Positions 1 through 8,509 of a DNA stretch of 64,000 nucleotides are shown here, one piece after another. Each line of letters begins with the position of its first letter. The first letter of the stretch is position 1. Position numbers and translations under genes: made by a program. Origin of the DNA: Pseudomonadales bacterium (GTDB lineage: Bacteria > Pseudomonadota > Gammaproteobacteria > Pseudomonadales > UBA7239); NCBI GenBank assembly GCA_041395665.1, contig JAWLAB010000004.1, positions 177,993 through 241,992 of the forward strand. The letters are read 5' to 3'. Below the pieces are notes generated by a model. It made no database searches and was not told the DNA's origin. It was given only the letters and a program-made list of their open reading frames with translations.

Positions 1-1
1 C

Positions 2-415
2 TGGGGTCGTATTCACACCTACAGTGATGATGAACATTCGCCGTTGGAGCATATTGATTTCACTTTTCCCTATGCAGATCGCACGCGTGAATTATTGTTG
101 CGCGCTGCTGATGCCGCAGGCGTGATTGCATTAGCGCGCGGTGTTTACGGTTGCACACAAGGCCCGCGTTTAGAAACCGCAGCAGAAATTGTGCGTATGC
201 AGCGCGATGGCTGTGATTTAGTGGGCATGACGGCGATGCCAGAAGCGCCGTTAGCACGTGAAATCGGCTTGGATTACGCCAGTTTGTGTGTGGTGGCGAA
301 TTGGGCAGCAGGCTGCACCGATGAGTTGATTACCATGGAAGCCATCGATGCCACTTTGAAAGTCGGCATGGATAATATCCGCAAAATTTTGCAGCAAGTG
401 TTGGTGTTGGCATAG
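2..415 (+). CDS. S-methyl-5'-thioinosine / purine nucleoside phosphorylase, C-terminal part
   Basis: This is the last 137 codons of a gene whose start lies before the window; the frame is open from base 2. Family members cleave methylthioinosine or methylthioadenosine with phosphate in polyamine and methionine salvage. The conserved block VYGCTQGPRLETAAEI followed by DGCDLVGMTAMPEA and ANWAAG is typical of the MTAP/MTIP branch of the PNP family. In Pseudomonas the related enzyme prefers methylthioinosine, but the specificity residues cannot be judged fully here. The gene ends 18 bp from the converging WYL regulator gene. Confidence 0.85.
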   Translation, partial: WGRIHTYSDDEHSPLEHIDFTFPYADRTRELLLRAADAAGVIALARGVYGCTQGPRLETAAEIVRMQRDGCDLVGMTAMPEAPLAREIGLDYASLCVVANWAAGCTDELITMEAIDATLKVGMDNIRKILQQVLVLA

Positions 416-432
416 GCGTTGGTATAGCCGCG

Positions 433-1401
433 TTACGCCATCGTTGCCAACATTTTTTTCACTTCATAGCGCAAGCGCTTTTTAAGTGCGGCTGGTTTAA
501 GCACTTGCACTTCTGCACCGTGCTTCAAAATATCCATCAATAATTCACGGTCGTCGCTGTAAGGCAGTTCTAGCGTTGCACAGCCATCTTTGTCGATACT
601 GAGCTTTTGTTTTGGATGCCAAATTTCTTGCGCAATCCATCGTGAGCGTGCAGGTGAAAAGCGCAAACTTGCCCACTGCACTTGGCTGCCGGCAAAAATG
701 CCGTAGCCGTTTTCTAATTGTGCTTTCAGCGTGCTTTTGACCACATTTTTAGCTGTTTTATCGAGAAACTCGACTTGTTCGATTGCGTCCACCGCAAAAG
801 AGCGCAGCGCATTGCGTTTGTGACACCACGCATCCAAATACCAATTATTGCGGTAATAAACCAATTGTTGTGGTGATACCTCCCTAGATTCGGAAGTGTC
901 GCGTTCACGATGCCAGTGCTGAATCAACAAACGATGACGGCGTAAAGTCGCTGTTGCCAGTAACTCAAAATGTTTATTGCGCACAGGGCGGCGAATGGCA
1001 TGCACAAGTTTGATGCGATCAGCCACTTCACTGGCACTAAAGTCATCGCGCGCTAACAACGCTTGCAAACGCGTGCGCAGTGGTTGAATTTGCGGGGTGA
1101 GAAACCCTGGCTCAATGTTGTCGAGTAACTGCTGCATACTCAGTAGCGCGTGCACTTCGCTGGCGTTAAACCACAATCCGGGCAGCTCATGCGAGATTTG
1201 ATGTTTGTCTTCAGAAAAACGATACGCGCTCAGCTCGCGATCAAAAACAATCGGCGCGTGTAAACGATCGCGCAAATACTCCAAATCGCGTTTGAAAGTG
1301 GCGAGAGAAACGCCCAACTCCGTTAAAAACTTATCGATGGAAACCGTTCTGTGGCGGTGTAACAGGCTTTCAATCTTGTAAAAGCGTTCGGTGCGATCCA
1401 T
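433..1401 (-). CDS. WYL-domain transcriptional regulator
   Basis: A 322-residue protein with an N-terminal DeoR-like winged helix-turn-helix (about residues 1-60) and a WYL domain; the signature lies in NNWYLDAW, with WYL at residues 187-189. WYL proteins are ligand-responsive regulators of stress, DNA damage, phage defence or catabolic genes. It is divergent from the HDAC-fold gene at 1516, so that gene is its most likely target along with itself. The 114-bp shared intergenic region holds a palindrome and a hairpin that could be operators. The ligand is unknown. Confidence 0.85.
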   Translation of the reverse strand: MDRTERFYKIESLLHRHRTVSIDKFLTELGVSLATFKRDLEYLRDRLHAPIVFDRELSAYRFSEDKHQISHELPGLWFNASEVHALLSMQQLLDNIEPGFLTPQIQPLRTRLQALLARDDFSASEVADRIKLVHAIRRPVRNKHFELLATATLRRHRLLIQHWHRERDTSESREVSPQQLVYYRNNWYLDAWCHKRNALRSFAVDAIEQVEFLDKTAKNVVKSTLKAQLENGYGIFAGSQVQWASLRFSPARSRWIAQEIWHPKQKLSIDKDGCATLELPYSDDRELLMDILKHGAEVQVLKPAALKKRLRYEVKKMLATMA

Positions 1402-1515
1402 GAGCCTCTCCTGCGGTTGCGGTATTCTGCTAGCAGAGAGGCGGGCGTTGCAAGGCTCATCTGGTGAGCCAGTGCCGCAGTAAGATAGCGGAACCGAACC
1501 TGTGGAGAAGCGGCT
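1402..1515. promoter_or_regulatory. Divergent intergenic region with two dyads
   Basis: The region between the WYL regulator and the HDAC-fold gene holds the perfect palindrome TCTGCTAGCAGA at 1426-1437 and a second inverted repeat, GGCTCA-N5-TGAGCC, at 1454-1470. Both lie in the shared control region, so they are candidate operators for the WYL regulator. A good ribosome binding site, GGAGAAG, precedes the ATG at 1516. The operator role is inference only. Confidence 0.35.
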
Positions 1516-2397
1516 ATGTCAGTTTCATTAAAGTCTATCCCTGTGTTTTACACGCCAGCAATGGTGGCGCCATCTTTGTCGTTTTCGCCGAGCTCAATGA
1601 AGCCAGAAAAAGTAGTGGCAGCGTGGCAGACCTTGGGTATTCCCATTGAGGTGATTGAACCCAAGCCTGCAACGGTGGATGAGTTCGCTTTGGCGCACGA
1701 CAGGGCTTTTGTTGAACGCGTGCTGGCAGGCGAAGCCGATAACGGTTTTTCAAACAGGGATATGGCGATAGCGCGCACGCTGCCATACACCAGCGGCTCG
1801 ATGCGCGATGCGGCGTTTGCTGCGTTGGAAAATCGCGCAGTCGCTATTTCACCGACTTCGGGTTTTCATCACGCACATTGGAAGATGGCTTCAGGTTATT
1901 GCACTTTCAATGGTTTGATGGTGGCGGCGCGCTGTTTATTGACGAGTGGAAAAGCAAAACGCGTGGGGGTTATTGATTGCGATTACCACTACGGCAATGG
2001 TACGGACGATATTATTGCCAAGCTAAAAATTACCCATGAAATTAAACATTTCACACAAGGTGAATTATTTAGCACAAGAAGCAGAGAAAAGGTGCATGAT
2101 TTTTTTGATGTATTAGAAAAACAGTTGCATGTGATGGCAGATTGCGATGTGATTTTGTATCAAGCGGGTGCTGATCCGCATATCAATGATCCGCTTGGTG
2201 GCTTTTTAACAACATCACATCTGCGTGATCGTGATTTGTTAGTATTTAAGGAATGCCATAAGCGCGGTATTCCGGTGGCATGGAATTTGGCTGGTGGTTA
2301 TCAGCAACTTGCATCGACAGGTGAGACAGATTGGGCTGCGCTAACGGAAATACACTCCAACACGCTGAAAGCTTGCTGGAGTGTGTTTGGTCGGTAG
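1516..2397 (+). CDS. Histone deacetylase family protein (acetylpolyamine amidohydrolase-like)
   Basis: A 293-residue arginase/deacetylase-fold enzyme. The double histidine of the active site is in GFHHAH (His118-His119), the zinc ligands are in IDCDYHYGNGT (Asp156, His158) and the third ligand is in GADPHINDPLGG near residue 220. Bacterial members deacetylate acetylated lysines, polyamines or small amides in the cytoplasm. No signal peptide is present. At 293 residues it is shorter than most acetylpolyamine hydrolases (about 340) and closer to the compact bacterial group. The substrate is not predictable. The start is supported by GGAGAAG just upstream. It is divergent from a WYL regulator. 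Confidence 0.85.
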   Translation: MSVSLKSIPVFYTPAMVAPSLSFSPSSMKPEKVVAAWQTLGIPIEVIEPKPATVDEFALAHDRAFVERVLAGEADNGFSNRDMAIARTLPYTSGSMRDAAFAALENRAVAISPTSGFHHAHWKMASGYCTFNGLMVAARCLLTSGKAKRVGVIDCDYHYGNGTDDIIAKLKITHEIKHFTQGELFSTRSREKVHDFFDVLEKQLHVMADCDVILYQAGADPHINDPLGGFLTTSHLRDRDLLVFKECHKRGIPVAWNLAGGYQQLASTGETDWAALTEIHSNTLKACWSVFGR

Positions 2398-2403
2398 GTT
2401 TCG

Positions 2404-5400
2404 TTACACCAACTGCTGCAACAAAGTTTCTACAGCAGAAAAACGCGCTTCGGTTTCCTCTAAATCATCTTTGATAACGAGGCGCGTGCCGTCTTCCAAT
2501 TTGTAGCGCGTGGGATATTGCTGTATCAATTTCACGAGGGCAAATGGATCAACGCGCGTTTCACTGCCAAACTCCACGCGCAAGCCATTGGCGCTGGCTT
2601 CCAGTTTGTCGATACCCAATTGCAGTACGCGTAAACGCAGAGATGCTTGACGGAAAAGATTTTTCACGGCGTCGGGCAACAAACCAAAACGGTCGATCAT
2701 TTCCACTTGCAAGTCGCGCAGTGCATCATCACTCGTCGCGCAAGAAATACGGCGATAGAGTACCAAGCGCGTGGCGGCATCGGGCAGATAATCATCGGGA
2801 ATCAGCGCGGGAATGCGCAGGTTTACTTCGTGCTGTTGTACGCCCGTGATATTGCTGCCTGCGGCTTTGCCTTCTTGCAGGTTTTTCACCGCGCGTTCAA
2901 GCATTTCCATGTACAGACTGAAACCGATGCTTTCAATTTGTCCACTCTGTTGATCGCCCAATAATTCGCCCGCGCCACGAATTTCTAAGTCGTGATTGGC
3001 GAGCAAGAAACCAGAACCGAGTACATCGGCATGACATATCGCTTCTAAGCGTTTCTCTGCATCGCTGGTCATGTTGCGCGCATCCGGTGTGAGCAAATAC
3101 GCGTAGGCTTGATGGTGTGAACGCCCAACGCGACCGCGCAATTGATGCAGTTGCGCCAAACCAAATTTATCCGCGCGCTCAATGATGATGGTATTGGCGT
3201 TCGGTACGTCGATGCCGGTTTCAATGATGGTGGTACACACCAGCACATTAAAACGCTGGTGATAGAAATCACTCATCACTTGTTCCAGTTCGCGCTCGCG
3301 CATTTGCCCGTGGCCGACCACCACGCGCGCTTCTGGCACCAACTCGGCAATGGTTTGCGCGCAGCGCTGAATGCTGGCCACATCGTTGTGCAGAAAATAC
3401 ACCTGCCCGCCGCGCAATAACTCGCGCAGAATGGCTTCTTTGATGGTGGCATCATCGTAAGCGCGCGCGAAAGTTTTTATCGCGAGGCGGCGCGCCGGTG
3501 GTGTGGCGATGATGGATAAATCGCGCATGCCAGCCAGCGACATATTCAGCGTGCGCGGAATGGGCGTGGCCGTCATGTTGAGAATATCGACCTGCGCGCG
3601 CATGGCTTTCATACGCTCTTTTTGCTTCACGCCGAAGCGGTGTTCTTCGTCGATCACCAGCAAGCCGAGATTTTTGAATTTCACATCGTCCTGCAATAAA
3701 CGGTGCGTGCCGATGATGATGTCAATCTGGCCGTCGGCCACTTTTTGCAAAACTGCCGTCTGTTCTTTGGCGGTGCGAAAGCGGGAGATGGTTTCTATGC
3801 GCACCGGCCATTGCGAAAAACGATCGCGAAAGTTTTCGCCGTGCTGTTGAGCGAGCAGAGTGGTTGGCACAAGCACTGCCACTTGTTTTTGGTTGAGTGC
3901 CGCGAGAAATGCCGCGCGCATGGCAACTTCGGTTTTGCCGAAACCGACATCGCCGCACACTAAGCGATCCATCGGCTTGTCCGCCAACATATCGGCAACC
4001 ACCGCAGCGATAGCGCTCTGCTGATCCGGCGTTTCTTCAAAAGGAAACTCGGCAGAAAACTGCTGCATTTCAATGTCAGAAATTTCAAACGCTTTTCGCG
4101 AACGCGCGGCGCGGCGCGCATGAATTTCCAGCAATTGCGCGGCGACATCTTCAATCTGTTGCGCCGCTTTGGTGCGCGCCTTTTGCCATTGATCCGAACC
4201 TAAACGATGCCAAGGCGCGAGGTCGGGATCGGCACCACCGTAGCGGCTGATTAAATGTAGCGAAGTGACCGGCACATACAGGCTGGTATCGCCCGCGTAG
4301 CGCAAATGCAAAAACTCATTGGGTGTGCCGCCAATATCGAGATTGGTTAAACCGTGGTAGCGACCGACGCCGTGTTCCAGATGCACCACCGGCGCGCCGA
4401 GTGACAGCTCGTTCAAGTGGCGAATGGCGTTATCGGCAGCGTCCACTTGCTGTTTGCGGCGACGCTGCTGCAAGACTTGTTGTCCAAACAATTGGCTTTC
4501 TGACAGCAATAATAATTTTGCATCAGGCAGCCACACACTGCGGTCCAGCGCTGCTTGTACCAGTGCTGCTGGTGCTTGCTCTTGCAAAAAACTCAGCCAA
4601 TTTTCTGTGTTGGTAAGAGGAAGTTGCTGTTGCGCAAACAAAGTGTGCAGAGCGTCAGCGCGACCGGCAGATTCCGCGCAGATCAGCAGGCGTGTGCTGT
4701 TGTGTTGTGCCAAAAAACTTTGCAGGGCGGTGAGTGGGTGTGCTTCACGGGCGTGCAGGGCGATATCGGGTACGGTCGCGCTGCCGAGATCGTCTGCATT
4801 GCTTTCATCAGAAAAGCAATCAATACCAGAAAAAGTTTTTAGGCGAGCAAACAATTCTTCGGTAGCGACGAAAGCTTCATGCGGTTTGAGCAGGGGGCGA
4901 TATTGTTCAAGGTGCAAACTCTCGTAGCGCGCACGAATATCGTTTTGATGTTTTTCGGCAGCGGCATGAATATTACCGGCCTGTGCAATTAAGCAGTTGT
5001 CGGGCAAATAATCTAACAGTTGCGCGCACTGTTCAAAAAATAGTGGCAGAAAATATTCCGCGCCAGGGGAGGCAATGCCTGCGGCTATATCTTGATACAA
5101 GGCGGATTTTTTAGGGTCACTGTGAATGAAGCGCGCGTGCCAGCGATCAAGAAAAGTATTGATGCTATTTTTAGTCAGCAGAAATTCGCGCGCAGGCAGC
5201 AAGCGAATCGCAGAAACTTTTTCGACAGTGCGCTGTGTTTCTGGATCAAAACTACGCAGCGATTCGATGGTGTCATCAAACAAATCAATGCGATAAGGTA
5301 ATTCGCTGCCCGCGGGAAAAATATCCATCACCGCGCCGCGCAGCGCAAACTCGCCGTGCTCGTTGACAGTATCTACACAGCGATAGCCACAACTCTCTAA

Positions 5401-5838
5401 TCGTTGACGCGTGCTATGCACGGCAAAATGCTCGCCCACTTTGAGATCGAACACTTGTCCGCCAATAAAATCGCGCGGCGGCAGGCGGTTCATCAAACTG
5501 GCCACAGGCAATACGAGCGTGCAAGGCTCACCGCTGAGTAATTGCGATAAAGCAGCCAAGCGTTCGGAGATGATGTCTTGGTGCGGCGAGAAGCTGTCGT
5601 AAGGCAGCGTTTCCCATGCGGGGAAATTCAGCACGGTGAGCTGCGTGCCGCCAAAAAACTGCATCTCGCGCTGTAATTGCCGCGCGCTAGCGGCATCTTC
5701 CGTCACTACCAACAAAACGCCGTTGTGCTGTTGCTGCGCATTGGCGAGCGCAAGACCGGTCGCCGCGCCGTGCAAGCCTTTCCAGCGTTGACGATTCCCC
5801 GTGCTGGGGTGAATAGGGGGGTGGAAAATACGCGACAT
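2404..5838 (-). CDS. mfd: Transcription-repair coupling factor Mfd
   Basis: A full-length 1144-residue Mfd, against about 1150 in relatives. It displaces RNA polymerase stalled at DNA damage and recruits UvrA. The N-terminal third is the UvrB-homology module. The middle holds the RNA-polymerase interaction region after the stretch GAPVVHLEHGVGRY. The SF2 translocase follows, with Walker A GDVGFGKTEVAM, the DEEH box in VIDEEHRFGV and motif III TATPIPRTL. The C-terminal part is the UvrA-binding TRCF domain. It converges on the HDAC-fold gene with 6 bp between the stop codons. No clear Shine-Dalgarno precedes the ATG at 5838. Confidence 0.97.
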   Translation of the reverse strand: MSRIFHPPIHPSTGNRQRWKGLHGAATGLALANAQQQHNGVLLVVTEDAASARQLQREMQFFGGTQLTVLNFPAWETLPYDSFSPHQDIISERLAALSQLLSGEPCTLVLPVASLMNRLPPRDFIGGQVFDLKVGEHFAVHSTRQRLESCGYRCVDTVNEHGEFALRGAVMDIFPAGSELPYRIDLFDDTIESLRSFDPETQRTVEKVSAIRLLPAREFLLTKNSINTFLDRWHARFIHSDPKKSALYQDIAAGIASPGAEYFLPLFFEQCAQLLDYLPDNCLIAQAGNIHAAAEKHQNDIRARYESLHLEQYRPLLKPHEAFVATEELFARLKTFSGIDCFSDESNADDLGSATVPDIALHAREAHPLTALQSFLAQHNSTRLLICAESAGRADALHTLFAQQQLPLTNTENWLSFLQEQAPAALVQAALDRSVWLPDAKLLLLSESQLFGQQVLQQRRRKQQVDAADNAIRHLNELSLGAPVVHLEHGVGRYHGLTNLDIGGTPNEFLHLRYAGDTSLYVPVTSLHLISRYGGADPDLAPWHRLGSDQWQKARTKAAQQIEDVAAQLLEIHARRAARSRKAFEISDIEMQQFSAEFPFEETPDQQSAIAAVVADMLADKPMDRLVCGDVGFGKTEVAMRAAFLAALNQKQVAVLVPTTLLAQQHGENFRDRFSQWPVRIETISRFRTAKEQTAVLQKVADGQIDIIIGTHRLLQDDVKFKNLGLLVIDEEHRFGVKQKERMKAMRAQVDILNMTATPIPRTLNMSLAGMRDLSIIATPPARRLAIKTFARAYDDATIKEAILRELLRGGQVYFLHNDVASIQRCAQTIAELVPEARVVVGHGQMRERELEQVMSDFYHQRFNVLVCTTIIETGIDVPNANTIIIERADKFGLAQLHQLRGRVGRSHHQAYAYLLTPDARNMTSDAEKRLEAICHADVLGSGFLLANHDLEIRGAGELLGDQQSGQIESIGFSLYMEMLERAVKNLQEGKAAGSNITGVQQHEVNLRIPALIPDDYLPDAATRLVLYRRISCATSDDALRDLQVEMIDRFGLLPDAVKNLFRQASLRLRVLQLGIDKLEASANGLRVEFGSETRVDPFALVKLIQQYPTRYKLEDGTRLVIKDDLEETEARFSAVETLLQQLV

Positions 5839-5971
5839 GGCTTTGCGGGGCTGCAGATCAAGAGAGGGGGTATTGTAATGGTAGCCAACTGAAATAAATG
5901 TGGGTTGCGCTTATATTAAGCACTATCATCGCTCAGTTATGAGGCGCTAGTTAGGTGTGGAAGATCGTTAT

Positions 5972-7177
5972 ATGACAAATACTGACACTGTAAGTTTGAT
6001 CAAAAAATAATCTTCTCTTTGGCAATGTTGTTACTGGTTATTATTGCGCTTGAGGTAATAGCTGCTTTTGTTTTAAACCGCAATCCAAGCATTGAAACCA
6101 CGCGTCAGTATTTGCGTGGTGAGCAGCAGATGCAGCTAGATATGAACAGTGTTCCGCAGGCGTATTTACTTTATATTCCAGCGCCCAATTATGTAACTCC
6201 TGTAGATAACATTAAACAAAATAATGCAGACGGGTATCGTGGAGAAGCTATTCCGCTACAGCGATCATTGGATAGCTTGCGTATTCTTTTTATGGGAGGG
6301 TCAACTACCTATGGTGAGGGTGTTGCTCATCCGGAGGAGGCATTCCTGCTCAAGTGGGGAAATTATTGCAAGAAGATGCGCGTTTTTCTGGTAAACGGAT
6401 TGAGATTATTAATGCCGGTTTGCGCTTTGGTACGACTGCAGAAATACTCACGCATTATTTGCTGAAATTTCGTTATTACCGTCCAGATTTAGTGGTGATT
6501 AACCCCGGTGGGAATGATCCAGTTTCGTATGTTGTGCATGAGTATGAACCCGATTACAGCAATTGGCGTAAATCTGCCCCTGGGCTGTCCCCGCTTAAAA
6601 AACATGCGCGCTGGTTGCTGAATTCAAAAGTTTTAAGTATCGCAGTAGTTCTGTTGTTTTTTCCAGATTATGCAACGGGGCAAGCCTTTGCTCATGGTGG
6701 AGAGGCTACGCCAGCTTTATGGTTTCAACCGAGGGAGAAGGATCGTTTGCATGCCGATGAGTTGGCGTTTTATAACAACCTGACAAGTGTTGTACGAGAA
6801 ATAAAAAATGACGGTGCTGATGTTTTTTAATTTCTTATCAGGGGAATCCTTTTGATAAAGATGATCAGAAAACATTTCGCCGTTTGTATGATTACGAGGA
6901 AACTGTCCTCGGTGTGATTGGTAGGGAGCTTGCCGTGCCGTATGCGCCTTTTCCGCTAGATCAGATGCCTGCAAATCTGTGGGTGGACGCTTCTCATATC
7001 AATGCAGAGGGGGAGCGAAAGAAAGCGGAGTATGTTTTTGATCATGTGGTTAATTTGCTGGTGCGGCGTGTTCAACGCAATGCTCAGCCTGTTTTACCCA
7101 GCCAAGCTCCCACGCTAGATCTACCTCCTGGAACGAGCGCTATCACCCCAAGTAGCAGTGTTTTAGCGCTTGATTGA
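5972..7177 (+). pseudogene. SGNH/GDSL-type hydrolase gene interrupted by three single-base deletions
   Basis: One coding region of about 402 codons is spread over three frames. Restoring one A in the run at 6002-6007, one C at 6345-6346 and one T in the run at 6823-6828 gives a continuous protein. It has a short N-terminal tail and one membrane helix from about residue 14. The hydrolase blocks are then in order: GGSTTYG (block I), NPGGNDP (block III) and DASHIN (block V with the Asp-His pair). All catalytic blocks are intact, so the gene is either very recently broken or, more likely, the breaks are consensus errors. Such inner-membrane-anchored SGNH proteins usually modify acyl groups of surface polysaccharides; the substrate is unknown. 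The most likely start is ATG 5972. Confidence 0.75.
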
Positions 7178-7295
7178 CCTAGCTCATAGGGGGGCTCGAC
7201 GAATATTGCGCTAGTTGGCTTTGCGGGGCTTATAGCAGGGCGGGTATTATAGCGACCCTCGATTTTTCAATTCACCCAACCAAAAGGTAAGCACC

Positions 7296-8498
7296 ATGGC
7301 GCAAGCATTTATCTTTGACGCTATCCGCACTCCGCGCGGCAGAGGCAAGGCCGGTGGCGGGCTTTATGAAGTGAAGCCCGTTGATATGGTCAAAAATCTG
7401 CTCGATGCGATGCAGACTCGCAACAAACTCGATCCCTCCGCAGTGGAAGATTTGATTCTCGCCACGGGCGAACCCGTGAACGAGCAAGGTCAAAACATCG
7501 CGAAAACCGCCTTAATTTATGCAGGTTGGTCAGAAGTGACGACCGGTGCGCAGTTGCATCGTTATTGCGCAGGCGCGTTGGATGCTGTGAATAATTGCGC
7601 CGCAAAAGTGCGTGCCGGTTTTGAAGATTTGGTGATGGCTGGCGGTGTGGAATCCATGTCGCGTTTGGGCATCGGTGCATCGGGTGCGGCAGCGGGCGAC
7701 CCTTGGGTTGCTATGCACAGCTACGGCGTTTCGCAAGGTATCGGTGCGGATTTGATCGCCACGCAAGATGGTTTGTCGCGTGAAGATGTGGATCGCTACG
7801 CATTGATGTCACAACAACGCGCCGCAAAAGCCTGGGAAAAAGGTTATTTCAAAAAATCGATTGTGCCGGTGAAAGACTTCAATGGTGTCACGATTCTTGG
7901 TCACGATGAATTGGTGCGCAAAGACACCAGTTTGGAAGGCTTGGGCAAACTGAAACCATCGTTCCAAATGTTCAACGATTTTGGTCACGGCGATTTCTTG
8001 AAATTCAAATATCACGATTTGGAAAACATCACTTGCGTACACACACCGGGCAACTCGTCTGGCATCGTGGACGGCGCATCGCTGGTGTTGATCGGCAATG
8101 AAAAAGCCGCCAAAACGCACAATCTGAAACCGCGCGCGCGTATCGTCGCTTGCGCGTTGACCGGCACCGAGCCTTCCATCATGTTGACGGGCCCTGCGCC
8201 AGCGACATTGAAAGCGCTGAAACAAGCGAAGTTGAAAGTATCCGACATCGATTTGTTTGAATTGAATGAAGCGTTTGCGTCTGTGGTGTTGCGCTATCAA
8301 AAAGTGCTCGGCATTCCTAACGAAAAAATCAATGTCAACGGCGGCGCGATTGCGATGGGTCACCCTATCGGCGCAACCGGCGCGATGATTCTCGGCACGC
8401 TGGTGGATGAATTGGAGCGACGCAAATTGAAGCGCGGCGTAGCAACCCTGTGTGCAGGTGGCGGTATTGGTATCGCTACTGTGGTCGAGTTGGTGTGA
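7296..8498 (+). CDS. Acetyl-CoA acyltransferase (thiolase, FadA/FadI-like)
   Basis: A 400-residue thiolase that cleaves 3-ketoacyl-CoA in the last step of beta-oxidation. The nucleophile is Cys91 in HRYCAGAL; the catalytic histidine is in GGAIAMGHPIGATGA and the second cysteine in LCAGGGIGI. It ends 11 bp before the FadB-like gene, so the two probably form a trifunctional beta-oxidation unit with thiolase first. In E. coli the order is fadBA; here thiolase comes first, as in fadIJ. Chain-length preference cannot be read from sequence. Confidence 0.92.
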   Translation: MAQAFIFDAIRTPRGRGKAGGGLYEVKPVDMVKNLLDAMQTRNKLDPSAVEDLILATGEPVNEQGQNIAKTALIYAGWSEVTTGAQLHRYCAGALDAVNNCAAKVRAGFEDLVMAGGVESMSRLGIGASGAAAGDPWVAMHSYGVSQGIGADLIATQDGLSREDVDRYALMSQQRAAKAWEKGYFKKSIVPVKDFNGVTILGHDELVRKDTSLEGLGKLKPSFQMFNDFGHGDFLKFKYHDLENITCVHTPGNSSGIVDGASLVLIGNEKAAKTHNLKPRARIVACALTGTEPSIMLTGPAPATLKALKQAKLKVSDIDLFELNEAFASVVLRYQKVLGIPNEKINVNGGAIAMGHPIGATGAMILGTLVDELERRKLKRGVATLCAGGGIGIATVVELV

Positions 8499-8509
8499 GG
8501 TAGAAGACG

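Noticed and set aside
6823..6828. Programmed ribosomal frameshifting at the T run
   Set aside because: Similar indels occur in unrelated genes at different homopolymers and in both directions, so a shared sequencing cause is simpler. No slippery-site plus structure was seen.
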